NCBI GenBank assembly: GCA_944381535.1
Contig: CALWLN010000189.1
Location: 1 to 44,429 of the forward strand
Direction of reading: 5' to 3'
Origin: an uncultured Lachnospiraceae bacterium
GTDB taxonomy: Bacteria; Bacillota; Clostridia; Lachnospirales; Lachnospiraceae
DNA: 44,429 nt
The notes below the pieces were generated by a model, which was not told where the DNA came from, searched no databases, and was given only the letters and a program-made list of their open reading frames with translations. This document shows, one piece after another, positions 1-7,895 of the stretch. The translations under genes were made by a program, and so were the position numbers. Within the stretch, counting starts at the first letter, position 1. Each line of letters opens with the position of its first letter.

Positions 1-58
1 AATCCAGTCTTTGCATGAGTGATTTCTACTCTTCCCGAGAACCTTTTCAGAGTGGAAT

Positions 59-619
59 TTAACTTTTCACTTCACCCAAAATATTCAAGGACTGAAAATC
101 AATTTCAAAGTCCGGATAAATTCCGGCCTTCACAGAAGAGGCAAGGGTATATTCATTCACATCGTTATGTTCCAGATCATAGACAGTCACCCGGTTTTTG
201 TCCGGATCTACAAGCCAGTATTCTCTGACACCGGCAGAGCGGTATTTGAACAATTTCGTGAAATAGTCCATCCGTCTGCTGCTGGCGGAGACAATCTCAA
301 TCACCCAATCCGGCGCTCCGTGGCAGCCTTTGTCCGAGAGTTTGCTCTTATCACAAATGACAGAAATATCCGGTTCCACATAGTTGAGGTCATCCTTGCT
401 CAAAAATACGGCGAAGGGTGCGGCATAAACCTCGCATGAGCCATTATGGGATTCGATGTAGCTGATTATTCTGTGATATAGTGCGCCGGATATTTTTTGA
501 TGAACCCGGCTTGGCGGAGCCATCATGTACATCTGACCGTCAATCAGCTCCGCGCGCTGGCCTTCCGGCAGAGCGTAAATATCTTCAATGGTATATGGTT
601 TTGATAATGGTAGCGCCAT
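59..619 (-). CDS. Uma2-family (DUF820) PD-(D/E)XK nuclease-like protein, copy 1
   Basis: This 186-residue protein belongs to the Uma2/DUF820 family, whose fold is that of restriction-type nucleases; the biological role of the family is poorly known. Near the N terminus it has the family signature ELIDGQMYMMAPPS, then EPDISVICDK and the acidic APDWVIEIVSASS stretch that supply the likely metal-binding D and E residues, followed by REYWLVDP. The start at 619 is preceded by AAAGGA on the minus strand. It sits 24 bases downstream of a close paralogue (644-1186) and was probably produced by tandem duplication. A third copy lies at 31595-32140. The family call is firm; activity is inference. Confidence 0.9.
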   Translation of the reverse strand: MALPLSKPYTIEDIYALPEGQRAELIDGQMYMMAPPSRVHQKISGALYHRIISYIESHNGSCEVYAAPFAVFLSKDDLNYVEPDISVICDKSKLSDKGCHGAPDWVIEIVSASSRRMDYFTKLFKYRSAGVREYWLVDPDKNRVTVYDLEHNDVNEYTLASSVKAGIYPDFEIDFQSLNILGEVKS

Positions 620-643
620 ACAGACACGTCCTTTCTTGAAATA

Positions 644-1186
644 TTAAAGATGTATTGTGGCGAAATCAATTTCTAAATCCCGGTATATGCCGGCTTTGAC
701 TGTGTCGGAAAAGGTATACTCTCCGGATTCTTCAGATTCAAAGTTGTATACCATGATTCGGTTTTTGTCAGGGTCTACAATCCAGTATTCCCGTACTCCG
801 GCACTGCGATACTTGAAAAGCTTTATGAAATAGTCTGTTTTCCTGCTGCTCGGAGAAACAATTTCAATGACCCAATCGGGCGCGCCGGAGCAACCCTTAT
901 CCGTAAGCTTGCTTGTATCGCAAACAACACTTATATCGGGTTCGACATAGTTTTTATTGTCCTCACTTAAAAATACGGCAAATGGAGCAAAATATGGCTC
1001 ACAGGAACCACCTTTTGATTTGATGTAGGAACTTATACTTGTGGAAAGTTCGCTTGCTATTTTTTGATGATTTCGGTCGGGTGGGGCCATCATGTACATC
1101 TGACCGTCAATCAGTTCCGCCCGCTGGCCGTCCGGCAGGGCGTAAATATCAGCAATGGTATAAGGGGTTGTTACTGGTAATGCCAT
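644..1186 (-). CDS. Uma2-family (DUF820) PD-(D/E)XK nuclease-like protein, copy 2
   Basis: This 180-residue paralogue of the neighbouring 59-619 gene shares the ELIDGQMYMMAPPDR, EPDISVVCDTSK and APDWVIEIVSPSSRK motifs in the same order. The putative active-site acids are retained, so it looks intact. The ribosome site AAAGGAAG precedes the ATG at 1186. A promoter on the minus strand (TTTACA, 17 bases, TATACT) lies just upstream and would transcribe both copies. The two proteins differ mainly in the middle and at the C terminus. Whether they act on DNA in the cell is not known for this family. Confidence 0.9.
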   Translation of the reverse strand: MALPVTTPYTIADIYALPDGQRAELIDGQMYMMAPPDRNHQKIASELSTSISSYIKSKGGSCEPYFAPFAVFLSEDNKNYVEPDISVVCDTSKLTDKGCSGAPDWVIEIVSPSSRKTDYFIKLFKYRSAGVREYWIVDPDKNRIMVYNFESEESGEYTFSDTVKAGIYRDLEIDFATIHL

Positions 1187-1230
1187 AGTAACACTTCCTT
1201 TCTTGGAATATTATTCAGAGGTATGTGTGT

Positions 1231-1259
1231 AGTATAACATGCCTGCTGCCCTCTGTAAA
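1231..1259 (-). promoter_or_regulatory. Sigma-A type promoter for the Uma2 pair
   Basis: On the minus strand TTTACA (1254-1259) and TATACT (1231-1236) are separated by 17 bases, about 45 bases upstream of the copy 2 start. This is read from the sequence only. Confidence 0.65.
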
Positions 1260-1274
1260 GTTTTTGAACTTTTC

Positions 1275-1303
1275 TTGATTTTTTAATCATTCTATGCTAT
1301 ACT
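1275..1303 (+). promoter_or_regulatory. Promoter of the queT leader
   Basis: TTGATT (1275-1280) and TATACT (1298-1303) are spaced by 17 bases. Transcription would begin near 1310, giving a leader of about 117 bases that carries the structured elements described next. Confidence 0.7.
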
Positions 1304-1316
1304 ATGGAGCGTTGCA

Positions 1317-1366
1317 AAGCCCATCAAAACCAAGGTCTATAGGGCTTGCCGCCGATTCCCGGCGTT
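1317..1366 (+). other. Two leader hairpins upstream of the preQ1 riboswitch
   Basis: AAGCCC (1317-1322) pairs with GGGCTT (1342-1347), and a second short stem forms from CGCCG and CGGCG around 1350-1364. The first hairpin's loop contains AAGGTCT (1332-1338), the exact complement of AGACCTT (1385-1391) in the riboswitch loop. The function is unknown; it could be an added regulatory layer or chance. Confidence 0.5.
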
Positions 1367-1374
1367 AAATGAAT

Positions 1375-1417
1375 CGTGTGTTCGAGACCTTCCACACGTA
1401 AAACAAAACTAAAGGAG
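1375..1417 (+). promoter_or_regulatory. preQ1-I riboswitch
   Basis: The stem CGTGTG (1375-1380) pairs with CACACG (1393-1398) around a 12-base loop starting TTC.AG. It is followed by the A-rich tail TAAAACAAAACTAAAGGAG, which resembles the class I preQ1 tail that folds back into the loop. The tail runs directly into the ribosome site AAAGGAG of queT, so ligand binding would be expected to block translation. The downstream gene, a queuosine-precursor transporter, is the expected target of this class. Confidence 0.85.
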
Positions 1418-1426
1418 AACAGAATC

Positions 1427-1948
1427 ATGAGAACCAAAAACGTACTATTCATTGTGCAGGCGGCTATGATTGCGGCCATCTATGTAGCGCTCACCTTTGT
1501 CAGCAGTTCCCTGGGGCTGGCATCCGGTACCATTCAGGTACGAATTTCCGAGGCATTGTGTATCTTACCCGTATTTACTGCGGCGGCCATCCCGGGCTTG
1601 TGGTTGGGGTGTTTTTTGGCGAACCTTCTGACCGGATGTATGCTGGTGGATGTGGTGTGCGGCAGTATCGCTACGCTGATTGGCGCCGTGGGAACGTATT
1701 ATCTTCGAAAGCATAAGGTTTTATGCACCCTGCCGCCGGTGGCGGCAAACATGGTCATCGTGCCCTTTGTGCTGCGATACGGGTACGGATTTACCACGAT
1801 GTATCACGGAGTCGATTGGTCCATTCCCTTCAATGCTGTGACTGTGGGAATCGGAGAAGTGATTACCTGTGTGGTTATGGGAGGGATTCTTTTGAAAGTG
1901 CTTTCCAGATACCGCAACGTGATTTTTAGTAGCAGTTTAGACAGCTAG
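1427..1948 (+). CDS. queT: QueT-family queuosine precursor transporter
   Basis: This is a 173-residue integral membrane protein with about five hydrophobic segments. It resembles the QueT/COG4708 transporters thought to import queuosine precursors such as preQ1. Family-like stretches include VQAAMIAAIYVALTF at the start, IQVRISEALCILPVF, and the central GLWLGCFLANLLTG. The start chosen is the ATG at 1427, because it follows AAAGGAG and the preQ1-I riboswitch tail; an in-frame GTG at 1376 lies inside the riboswitch and is rejected. The gene is monocistronic, with a terminator immediately after it. No queuosine synthesis genes are visible nearby, which fits a salvage lifestyle. Confidence 0.92.
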   Translation: MRTKNVLFIVQAAMIAAIYVALTFVSSSLGLASGTIQVRISEALCILPVFTAAAIPGLWLGCFLANLLTGCMLVDVVCGSIATLIGAVGTYYLRKHKVLCTLPPVAANMVIVPFVLRYGYGFTTMYHGVDWSIPFNAVTVGIGEVITCVVMGGILLKVLSRYRNVIFSSSLDS

Positions 1949-2004
1949 GCAATGAAAAGACAGACTGTGCAAATTTATTTGCTAAGGGCTGTCTTTTTAT
2001 TGCC
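1949..2004 (+). terminator. Intrinsic terminator after queT
   Basis: GGCAATGAAAAGACAG pairs with CTGTCTTTTTATTGCC across a loop of about 25 bases, with the T-run inside the descending arm. Confidence 0.75.
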
Positions 2005-2007
2005 GTT

Positions 2008-2084
2008 GATTGGCTGAATGCCAATCAGCCACAGACAGGAGCTGCGCAGCAGCGAATAGCCTTCGGAGAAGGCGGTCTGTGGCT
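2008..2084. repeat. Intergenic multi-hairpin element
   Basis: A small hairpin (GATTGGC 2008-2014 with GCCAATC 2020-2026) is followed by a 10-bp outer stem (AGCCACAGAC 2027-2036 with GTCTGTGGCT 2075-2084). The outer stem encloses the self-complementary GCTGCGCAGC (2041-2050) and the hairpin GCCTT/AAGGC (2059-2073). It has no coding potential. It may be a palindromic repeat unit; a second copy is not seen in this window. Confidence 0.55.
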
Positions 2085-2122
2085 AGCTGTCAGAACTGTT
2101 ACGTTTTACGCCGGAAAGATAG

Positions 2123-2151
2123 TTGACGAACCTCGCAAAAATGTCTATAAT
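2123..2151 (+). promoter_or_regulatory. Promoter of apt
   Basis: TTGACG (2123-2128) and a perfect TATAAT (2146-2151) are spaced by 17 bases, 41 bases before the apt start. Confidence 0.85.
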
Positions 2152-2192
2152 AATTCATGGAGTGTACCAACGAATTTTTTTGGAGGGTGACC

Positions 2193-2717
2193 ATGAAAAA
2201 ATTAGAGGATTATGTAAGAAGTATTCCGGATTTTCCGGAACCGGGGATTATTTTCCGAGATGTGACAAGTATTTTACAGGATGCGGACGGACTTGCCCTT
2301 GCCATAGACGGGCTTTTGGATATGTTAAAAGGTGTGGATTATGACGTGGTGGTAGGGCCGGAATCCAGGGGATTCATCTTTGGCGTGCCGGTGGCTTACG
2401 CACAGCATAAGGCTTTCGTTCCCGTGCGGAAGAAGGGTAAGCTTCCCTGTGAGACCATCGAGGCGGAATATGACCTGGAGTACGGGACAGCCGTCATTGA
2501 AATGCACAAGGACGCTGTGAAGCCGGGCCAGAAGGTGGTTATCGTGGACGATCTGATCGCCACAGGCGGGACCATCGAGGCCATCACCGGACTGGTGGAA
2601 AAGCTGGGCGGTGAAGTGGTGAAAATCTGCTTCGTGATGGAGCTGGCCGGACTGAAGGGCCGGGAAAAACTGAAAAAATATAACGTGGATAGTATTATCA
2701 CTTATGAAGGAAAATAA
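2193..2717 (+). CDS. apt: Adenine phosphoribosyltransferase
   Basis: This enzyme makes AMP from adenine and PRPP in purine salvage in the cytoplasm. The 174-residue product begins MKKLEDYVRSIPDFPEPGI, typical of the family. It carries VVGPESRGFIFG and the PRPP-binding loop VVIVDDLIATGGT at about residues 115-127. The length is normal. The ATG at 2193 is preceded by GGAGGGTG; an earlier in-frame ATG at 2157 lacks a good ribosome site and is not used here. The gene has its own near-consensus promoter and a terminator, so it appears monocistronic. Confidence 0.97.
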   Translation: MKKLEDYVRSIPDFPEPGIIFRDVTSILQDADGLALAIDGLLDMLKGVDYDVVVGPESRGFIFGVPVAYAQHKAFVPVRKKGKLPCETIEAEYDLEYGTAVIEMHKDAVKPGQKVVIVDDLIATGGTIEAITGLVEKLGGEVVKICFVMELAGLKGREKLKKYNVDSIITYEGK

Positions 2718-2745
2718 AAGGGGTTGGTTATCAACCCCTTTTGTC
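2717..2745 (+). terminator. Intrinsic terminator after apt
   Basis: AAAAGGGGTTG pairs with CAACCCCTTTT around a five-base loop, directly at the apt stop codon. Confidence 0.9.
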
Positions 2746-2786
2746 AACGGAAGTTGTATAGGAAGCAAATTATAAAGGAGTTTTTC

Positions 2787-3332
2787 ATGAGAGTAGGACT
2801 GGGATATGATGTGCACCGGCTGGTAGAAGGCCGGGAGTTGATTTTAGGTGGGGTGACCATACCCCATACGCTGGGGCTTTTGGGACATTCGGACGCGGAT
2901 GTGCTGGTCCACGCCATTATGGACGCATTGCTGGGAGCGGCGGCTCTGGGAGATATCGGAAAGCATTTCCCGGACACTGACCCTAAGTATAAGGGAATTT
3001 CCAGCATGAAGCTGCTGGAGCAGGTGGGCGCATTGTTGGCAGAGGAGGGGTATGTCATTGAAAATATCGACGCCACTCTCATTGCCCAGAAGCCGAAACT
3101 GAGACCCTATATTCAGGAGATGGAGGAAAATATTGCCCGGGTGCTTCAGATTGAGAAGGGCCAGGTAAATGTGAAGGCCACCACCGAGGAGGGACTGGGA
3201 TTTACCGGAACCGAGGAAGGCATTGCCAGTCAGGCCATTTGTTCTCTCACCGGCCTTTACGAGGGCAGCTTCGGTGTTGCGGACAGCCAGGAGCGAAACT
3301 GCCAGGGCTGCGGAGGGTGCAGACAGCAATGA
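2787..3332 (+). CDS. ispF: 2-C-methyl-D-erythritol 2,4-cyclodiphosphate synthase
   Basis: IspF makes the cyclic diphosphate intermediate of the non-mevalonate isoprenoid pathway. The metal-binding GYDVHR motif lies at the N terminus, followed by [19 protein letters not shown] and the substrate-loop [11 protein letters not shown]. The ATG at 2787 follows AAAGGAG. The protein is 181 residues, about 20 longer than usual: the extra C-terminal tail ends in a cysteine cluster (CQGCGGC). The last four bases overlap the next gene's ATG, and the tail codons double as that gene's ribosome site (GGAGGG), so the tail may have arisen from this coupling. Confidence 0.95.
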   Translation: MRVGLGYDVHRLVEGRELILGGVTIPHTLGLLGHSDADVLVHAIMDALLGAAALGDIGKHFPDTDPKYKGISSMKLLEQVGALLAEEGYVIENIDATLIAQKPKLRPYIQEMEENIARVLQIEKGQVNVKATTEEGLGFTGTEEGIASQAICSLTGLYEGSFGVADSQERNCQGCGGCRQQ

Positions 3333-4513
3333 TTCGATATCTGACCCAGGAAGAAAAAGGAAAGACGAAGGCCATGTATCAGGAAAATTTTCCGGAGGAC
3401 AGCCAGGCCTTTGTGGATTATTATTACACCTATAAGACAAGAGACAATCAGATTCTGGTGATGGAGGAGGCAGGAATTCAGGTGATGATACATCTGAACC
3501 CCTATGAATTTCAGGTCTGCGGAGAGCCGGTCATGGTCAATTATGTGGTGGCGGTAGCCACAGCGGCCTCCGTGCGCAGACAGGGGAAGATGGCCAGGGT
3601 GCTTAAGAGGGCGCTTCTTGATATGGCAAAGGAGCGTCGGCCCTTCACCTTTCTGATTCCGGCGAATCCCAGAGTCTACCAGTCGGCGGGGTTTGTGTTT
3701 GTGTCAACGGAGCAGTACCCGGAATATGAGGGACAGTGGATTCCCGCTAGACAGCGGCAGGATCTGCAGGCAGCGGAGGTAACTGAAACCAGCGGGAAGA
3801 ACCTTGGGCTGCATGGAGAAGCGGAATCCGGTGTTCGGTGGAGCAGAGAAGCGGATATCCGTTTACGCAGGGCCACGGAATCGGATATCCCGGCCATGGT
3901 GGCGTTTGCCAACGAATTTCTGAGCCGGGAGTACGACATTTATCCAGGGCGGACGGCGGAGTATTACCGGCGCATGCTGGCGGAGATGGCTTGCCAGAAC
4001 GGCGGACTGGTTTTATTGAGATATAAAACAGGTCTGGCAGGCATTTTCTGTTATGGAAGGGAGGAAGAAAATATCGAGCTTCAGGAAATTCTGGTGCTGC
4101 CGGAATACCGGGAGGAATTTCCGGTGCTGGTAAGAGAATGGCTTTTTCAGCAGCCGGCGGAGGAGGACATCCGGCGCCTGGACCGGTATCCGGAGGCAGG
4201 GAATTTTGCCGGACAGGAATTCTCATTCCTCTCTTCCGACGTTACGGTTTCCAAGATGGATTTTATGGTGCGTATCCTGGACCTTAAGGTGCTGTGTCTG
4301 ATGTTGCGAAGTCATAGGCCCTTTGTCCTAAAGGTACAGGTGCAGGATGACATAATAGCAGCCAATGAGGGAAGCTACGAGATTCGCGCGGACCGGAACG
4401 GCAGCAGTATCCGGCGGATCGACCCGTCGGAAACAGAATGTACCATGGAGATTGGGGAACTGACGGAATTTTTGTTCCGTCACATGAGAACCTTTATCCG
4501 GGAGTGGGTGTGA
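3329..4513 (+). CDS. Eis-like GNAT N-acetyltransferase with SCP2-like C terminus
   Basis: This is a 394-residue acetyltransferase of the enhanced-intracellular-survival (Eis) type. Residues of roughly 1-130 form the first GNAT lobe, with the acetyl-CoA loop at [13 protein letters not shown] and the [15 protein letters not shown] strand typical of Eis proteins. A second GNAT-like lobe starts near [14 protein letters not shown], and the last 100 residues ([13 protein letters not shown] onward) look like the sterol-carrier-like domain. Relatives acetylate amines, including aminoglycosides; the substrate here is unknown. The ATG overlaps the ispF stop, which implies translational coupling. Confidence 0.85.
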   Translation: MIRYLTQEEKGKTKAMYQENFPEDSQAFVDYYYTYKTRDNQILVMEEAGIQVMIHLNPYEFQVCGEPVMVNYVVAVATAASVRRQGKMARVLKRALLDMAKERRPFTFLIPANPRVYQSAGFVFVSTEQYPEYEGQWIPARQRQDLQAAEVTETSGKNLGLHGEAESGVRWSREADIRLRRATESDIPAMVAFANEFLSREYDIYPGRTAEYYRRMLAEMACQNGGLVLLRYKTGLAGIFCYGREEENIELQEILVLPEYREEFPVLVREWLFQQPAEEDIRRLDRYPEAGNFAGQEFSFLSSDVTVSKMDFMVRILDLKVLCLMLRSHRPFVLKVQVQDDIIAANEGSYEIRADRNGSSIRRIDPSETECTMEIGELTEFLFRHMRTFIREWV

Positions 4514-4521
4514 TATTACTC

Positions 4522-4569
4522 TTATTTTAAGGAAAGTTCTTCGAACTTCCCCATAGCATAAAAATAAGA
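4522..4569. repeat. Palindromic hairpin element, copy A
   Basis: GGAAAGTTC and GAACTTCC form an inner stem around TTC, with flanking CTTATTTT and AAAATAAG forming an outer stem. The same core recurs at 20553-20584, so it is a small dispersed palindrome or a terminator-like element. Confidence 0.6.
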
Positions 4570-4630
4570 AAAGAATGATATGAAGAAATGGCCGGATACA
4601 GCTGTTTTTCGAAAGGAGCAGGAAAGCGAC

Positions 4631-5344
4631 ATGCGAATCGCGTACTGTGAGGATGAGCAGGCTCAGGCGGAGCTGGCAAAAGAATATATGGATTCCTGGG
4701 CAAAGAAGCGGAACATAAGCTGCACGGTGGAGTTATTTTCCACGGCGGAGGAATTCCTCTTTGCGCTGGACGAGGCGAAAGCCCTGCCCTACGATCTGGT
4801 GCTTTTGGACATCGCCATGGACGGGATGGATGGCTTTACGCTGGCGAAGAAATTGCGGGAGCGGGATAAAAAGGCCCGCATTGCTTTTCTGACTTCCGAT
4901 TCCAGCCATGTCTTTGAGGGCTACGAGCTGGAAATCTGGCGCTACATTTTAAAGCCGCTGACGCCCCGGCGGACGGCGGAGCTCCTTTCGGCTCTGACGG
5001 AAAGTCTGGGGGAGGCGGACCCCTATCTTTTATTGGAAATTTCCGGGGAGATGCGGAAGCTTTATCTGAGAGACCTGTTATATGTGGAGGTCAACGGTCA
5101 CTACACCACCCTCCACGGGAATGAGGAGACGATCACTACTAAGAAAAAATTTTCCGATATGGTGGAGGCATTAAATGCCGCCGGGGGAAACTTCCTCCGC
5201 TGCCATCGGAGCGTGGCGGTGAACCTTACGAAAATCCAGCGTATCGGGCGGCAAAGCTGTGTTCTTACAGGCAATGTGGAGCTTCCGGTAAGCCGGAACA
5301 TGTATCAGGCATTAAACGAGGCGTTTATAAGGGAAAATTTATGA
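4631..5344 (+). CDS. LytTR-family response regulator
   Basis: This is a cytoplasmic two-component regulator of the AgrA/LytR type, 237 residues long. The receiver domain covers residues 1-120, with acids at E7-D8 and the probable phosphorylation site D60 in LVLLDIAMDGMDG. The LytTR DNA-binding domain spans about 140-237 (YVEVNGHYTTLHG, FLRCHRSVAVNL). The ATG at 4631 follows GGAGCAGG. It overlaps the next gene, a kinase remnant, by four bases. A direct repeat upstream of the ABC transporter promoter at about 5955-6020 is the best candidate for its target. Confidence 0.92.
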   Translation: MRIAYCEDEQAQAELAKEYMDSWAKKRNISCTVELFSTAEEFLFALDEAKALPYDLVLLDIAMDGMDGFTLAKKLRERDKKARIAFLTSDSSHVFEGYELEIWRYILKPLTPRRTAELLSALTESLGEADPYLLLEISGEMRKLYLRDLLYVEVNGHYTTLHGNEETITTKKKFSDMVEALNAAGGNFLRCHRSVAVNLTKIQRIGRQSCVLTGNVELPVSRNMYQALNEAFIRENL

Positions 5345-5936
5345 GAACAGAATGGATTTTTGCGCTGGCGGTGTCGGCGGCTGCGGTGCTGGCTCTGGCC
5401 GTGATATCGCTCGCCCTGCGCAGTATTTTTCAGAAGCGATATGAAAAGGCGATCATCGACTATCAAAATAAGCTGCTGTCCCAGGAGATGGCGGAGGTTC
5501 GTCATATTTACAAGACCATGCGGGGCTGGCGGCACGATTATCACAACCACATGCAGTCCGTGAAGGCCTATCTGGCCAAGGACAACATTCAGGAGGCCCG
5601 GCAGTATCTGGATCATCTGGAGACGGATCTGGACGACATACGGCTGCTGTTTGACACAGGAAATGTAAATGTGGACGCCATTTTGAACGCAAAAATTTCC
5701 CTGGCCCTGGAAAATGGAATCCCCTGCGACTACAAGGCGGTGATTCCCGAGCACATGACGGTCTCGGACATTGATTTTTGTGTGCTTATCGGGAATCTGA
5801 TCGACAACGCCCTGGAGGCTTGCCGGGAGGTGGAGAAGGGGGAGCGGTAGATAATATTGTGAAAAAATATGACGGTTTCATCAACCGGAAAAATGAACCG
5901 GGGGTGTTTGTGACAGAGGTCATGCTGCCGTTGTAG
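5341..5936 (+). pseudogene. GHKL sensor histidine kinase with internal deletion
   Basis: The reading frame from 5341 gives one N-terminal membrane segment, a dimerisation helix with the phospho-acceptor region WRHDYHNHMQS, and the N-box IGNLIDNALEACREVEKGER, then stops at 5850. From 5853 another frame encodes NIVKKYDGF and NEPGVFVTEVMLPL, which is the normal end of such kinases. The G1, F and G2 boxes that bind ATP are missing and the frame is broken, so an internal deletion has removed the core of the ATPase domain. The truncated 169-residue protein could still fold and dimerise but should not phosphorylate. It is the cognate partner of the upstream LytTR gene. Confidence 0.85.
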
Positions 5937-5954
5937 GGGATAGCTGGCAATTTA

Positions 5955-6020
5955 CCACTTGTGCACGAATTTTTACAGTTCGCGCACGATTTTTATTTTG
6001 GGGGAAATTAGTGGTATAAT
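5955..6020 (+). promoter_or_regulatory. ABC exporter promoter with LytTR-type direct repeat
   Basis: Two similar half-sites, ACTTGTGCACGAATTTTT (from 5957) and AGTTCGCGCACGATTTTT (from 5977), repeat with a period of 20-21 bases. The second abuts a poor -35 region (about 5992-5997), 17 bases from a perfect TATAAT at 6015-6020. Direct repeats two helical turns apart next to a weak -35 fit activation by the LytTR regulator encoded upstream; the link itself is inferred. Confidence 0.65.
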
Positions 6021-6104
6021 AGGCTTTGCAATGAGACGTGGAAAGCAGCGTAGGTTATTTTTGACGGAGGTGCTTTCCGGTAAAATATCTGAAGGGAGAA
6101 GAAC

Positions 6105-7895
6105 ATGGAAACGAAAAAGCACAGTGTAGTCAGCAATATTCTATATATACTTAAGCCTGTTGCCAAGGATAAGCCAGGCTTTATCGTCCAAATGGTTCTG
6201 GCAGCCGTTTTGTTTGCCGTTTTACCTATGATTGCCTCGGGCGTCAGCGCTCTGGTGGTGGGGCTTGTGGACAGTGGGATGATGCTGCCGGTCATTCTTG
6301 TGAGTATCCTTACCATTTTTCTTGTGTATGGGGGGATAAGCTGGTTGCATACCTATCTGGAATGGTCTAATTCGATGAATGTAATTGGTGTGCGCATATA
6401 CTATCATTATGAATCCTTTCTAAGTAAAAATATGGAAACTTCCCTGGAGCAGTTTGAGTCCAGCAAAGTCCGGCAGTTGTCGCAAAAGGCAGGTATGAGT
6501 CTCTGGGGTAATCAGGCGGGAGTGGAAGGGACAGTTCGAAATGCACAGGCTCTGGGGGCGAACATTCTGGGTTTTGTGGTATATATTTTCCTTGTGGGAG
6601 GGCTGAATGTCAGAATTATGCTATTTCTGCTGGTCTTAAGTATCGTTACTGCCCTGGTGTCAAACCTTGCCACAAAGGCTTATGCAAGAGTAAAGGGAAG
6701 AATTGCCAGCCAGGAGCGGATTGTGGGCCACATTGACAGGGCTGTGGATAATATCGCCGGAGGAAAGGATATCCGCATCTTTCATTTAAGCCCCTGGCTG
6801 ATTGGAAAATACGAGAGCGCCATAAAAACAGAGCGGCGGCTGAATTTTTCCTATGATTTGGTCCGCTTTCTGGGGGAGGCTACGGAGATTGTCGTAAATG
6901 CTCTGCGCACTCTGGTATGCTACCTGTATCTGATATCTCTTTTGCAAAATGGCATGTCTGTGACAGAATTTGTGTTTTATCTGGGCATTATCAGCGGATT
7001 TGCGGCCTGGTTTACGGAAATCAGCAAAAAAGCGGTGGAAATCCGAAAGACCAGCGGAGAGATTGATGATTTGAGAACCTATCTGGACTTGAAAAACGAT
7101 ACCGGGGACGAGGGTACTGTGCCGGACGAGGGCTTTGAACAGATGGAAATTGTCTTTGACAAGGTATCCTACCGGTACGAGGGGGCTGAAGAACCGGTGC
7201 TGAAAGAGGTATCCTTTCGCATGAAACCCGGAGAGCACCTGGCACTGGTAGGGCTTAACGGTGCGGGGAAGTCCACACTGGTGAAGCTGATGGCCGGGCT
7301 GTATCTACCCACCTCCGGAAACGTCTACGTGAACGGCATAGATACCAGGGAACTGAATCGCGTAGAGTTTATGCGCCACACTGCAGCCATTTTTCAGAAT
7401 CCCTGTGTTCTGTCCTATTCCATCGGGGAAAATATTGCCCTTCGGGAGGACTTTGAGGAAAGCAGAGTGTGGAAAGCCGTGGAGGCTGCAGGGATAGAGG
7501 AAAAAGTAAAGTCCCTGCCCCAGGGGATTTACACCTATCTGGGTAAGGATGTGAAGGAGGATGGGATTCGTCTCTCCGGGGGAGAGACCCAGCGCCTCCT
7601 GCTGGCACGGGCTCTTTACCGGAACCCTTCGCTGCTGCTGCTGGACGAACCCACCGCGGCGCTGGACGCGCTTGCGGAAAACGAGATTTATGAGGCTTAC
7701 AGTAAGATTCTTCGGGACAAAACCGCCCTGTTTATTTCTCACCGGCTGGCTTCTACCCAGTTCTGCGACAGCATTCTTCTGCTGGAGCAGGGGGAAATCA
7801 AGGAGCGGGGAACGCATGAGGAACTGATGGGGCAGAACGGGGCTTATGCCAGATTGTTTCAGATACAGAGCAAATATTATCGGGAGGAAGCGTAA
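6105..7895 (+). CDS. ABC exporter half-transporter (fused membrane and ATPase domains), subunit 1
   Basis: This 596-residue protein has an N-terminal membrane domain with about six segments (residues 20-310) and a C-terminal ATPase. The ATPase shows Walker A GLNGAGKS, signature LSGGETQR, Walker B LLLLDEPTAALDA and the switch histidine in ISHRLAS. It sits in the cell membrane and pairs with the next gene, whose ATG immediately follows this stop codon. Such heterodimers export peptides, lipids or drugs. The neighbouring LytTR regulator suggests a peptide- or stress-controlled exporter, but no substrate gene is visible. Confidence 0.9.
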   Translation: METKKHSVVSNILYILKPVAKDKPGFIVQMVLAAVLFAVLPMIASGVSALVVGLVDSGMMLPVILVSILTIFLVYGGISWLHTYLEWSNSMNVIGVRIYYHYESFLSKNMETSLEQFESSKVRQLSQKAGMSLWGNQAGVEGTVRNAQALGANILGFVVYIFLVGGLNVRIMLFLLVLSIVTALVSNLATKAYARVKGRIASQERIVGHIDRAVDNIAGGKDIRIFHLSPWLIGKYESAIKTERRLNFSYDLVRFLGEATEIVVNALRTLVCYLYLISLLQNGMSVTEFVFYLGIISGFAAWFTEISKKAVEIRKTSGEIDDLRTYLDLKNDTGDEGTVPDEGFEQMEIVFDKVSYRYEGAEEPVLKEVSFRMKPGEHLALVGLNGAGKSTLVKLMAGLYLPTSGNVYVNGIDTRELNRVEFMRHTAAIFQNPCVLSYSIGENIALREDFEESRVWKAVEAAGIEEKVKSLPQGIYTYLGKDVKEDGIRLSGGETQRLLLARALYRNPSLLLLDEPTAALDALAENEIYEAYSKILRDKTALFISHRLASTQFCDSILLLEQGEIKERGTHEELMGQNGAYARLFQIQSKYYREEA

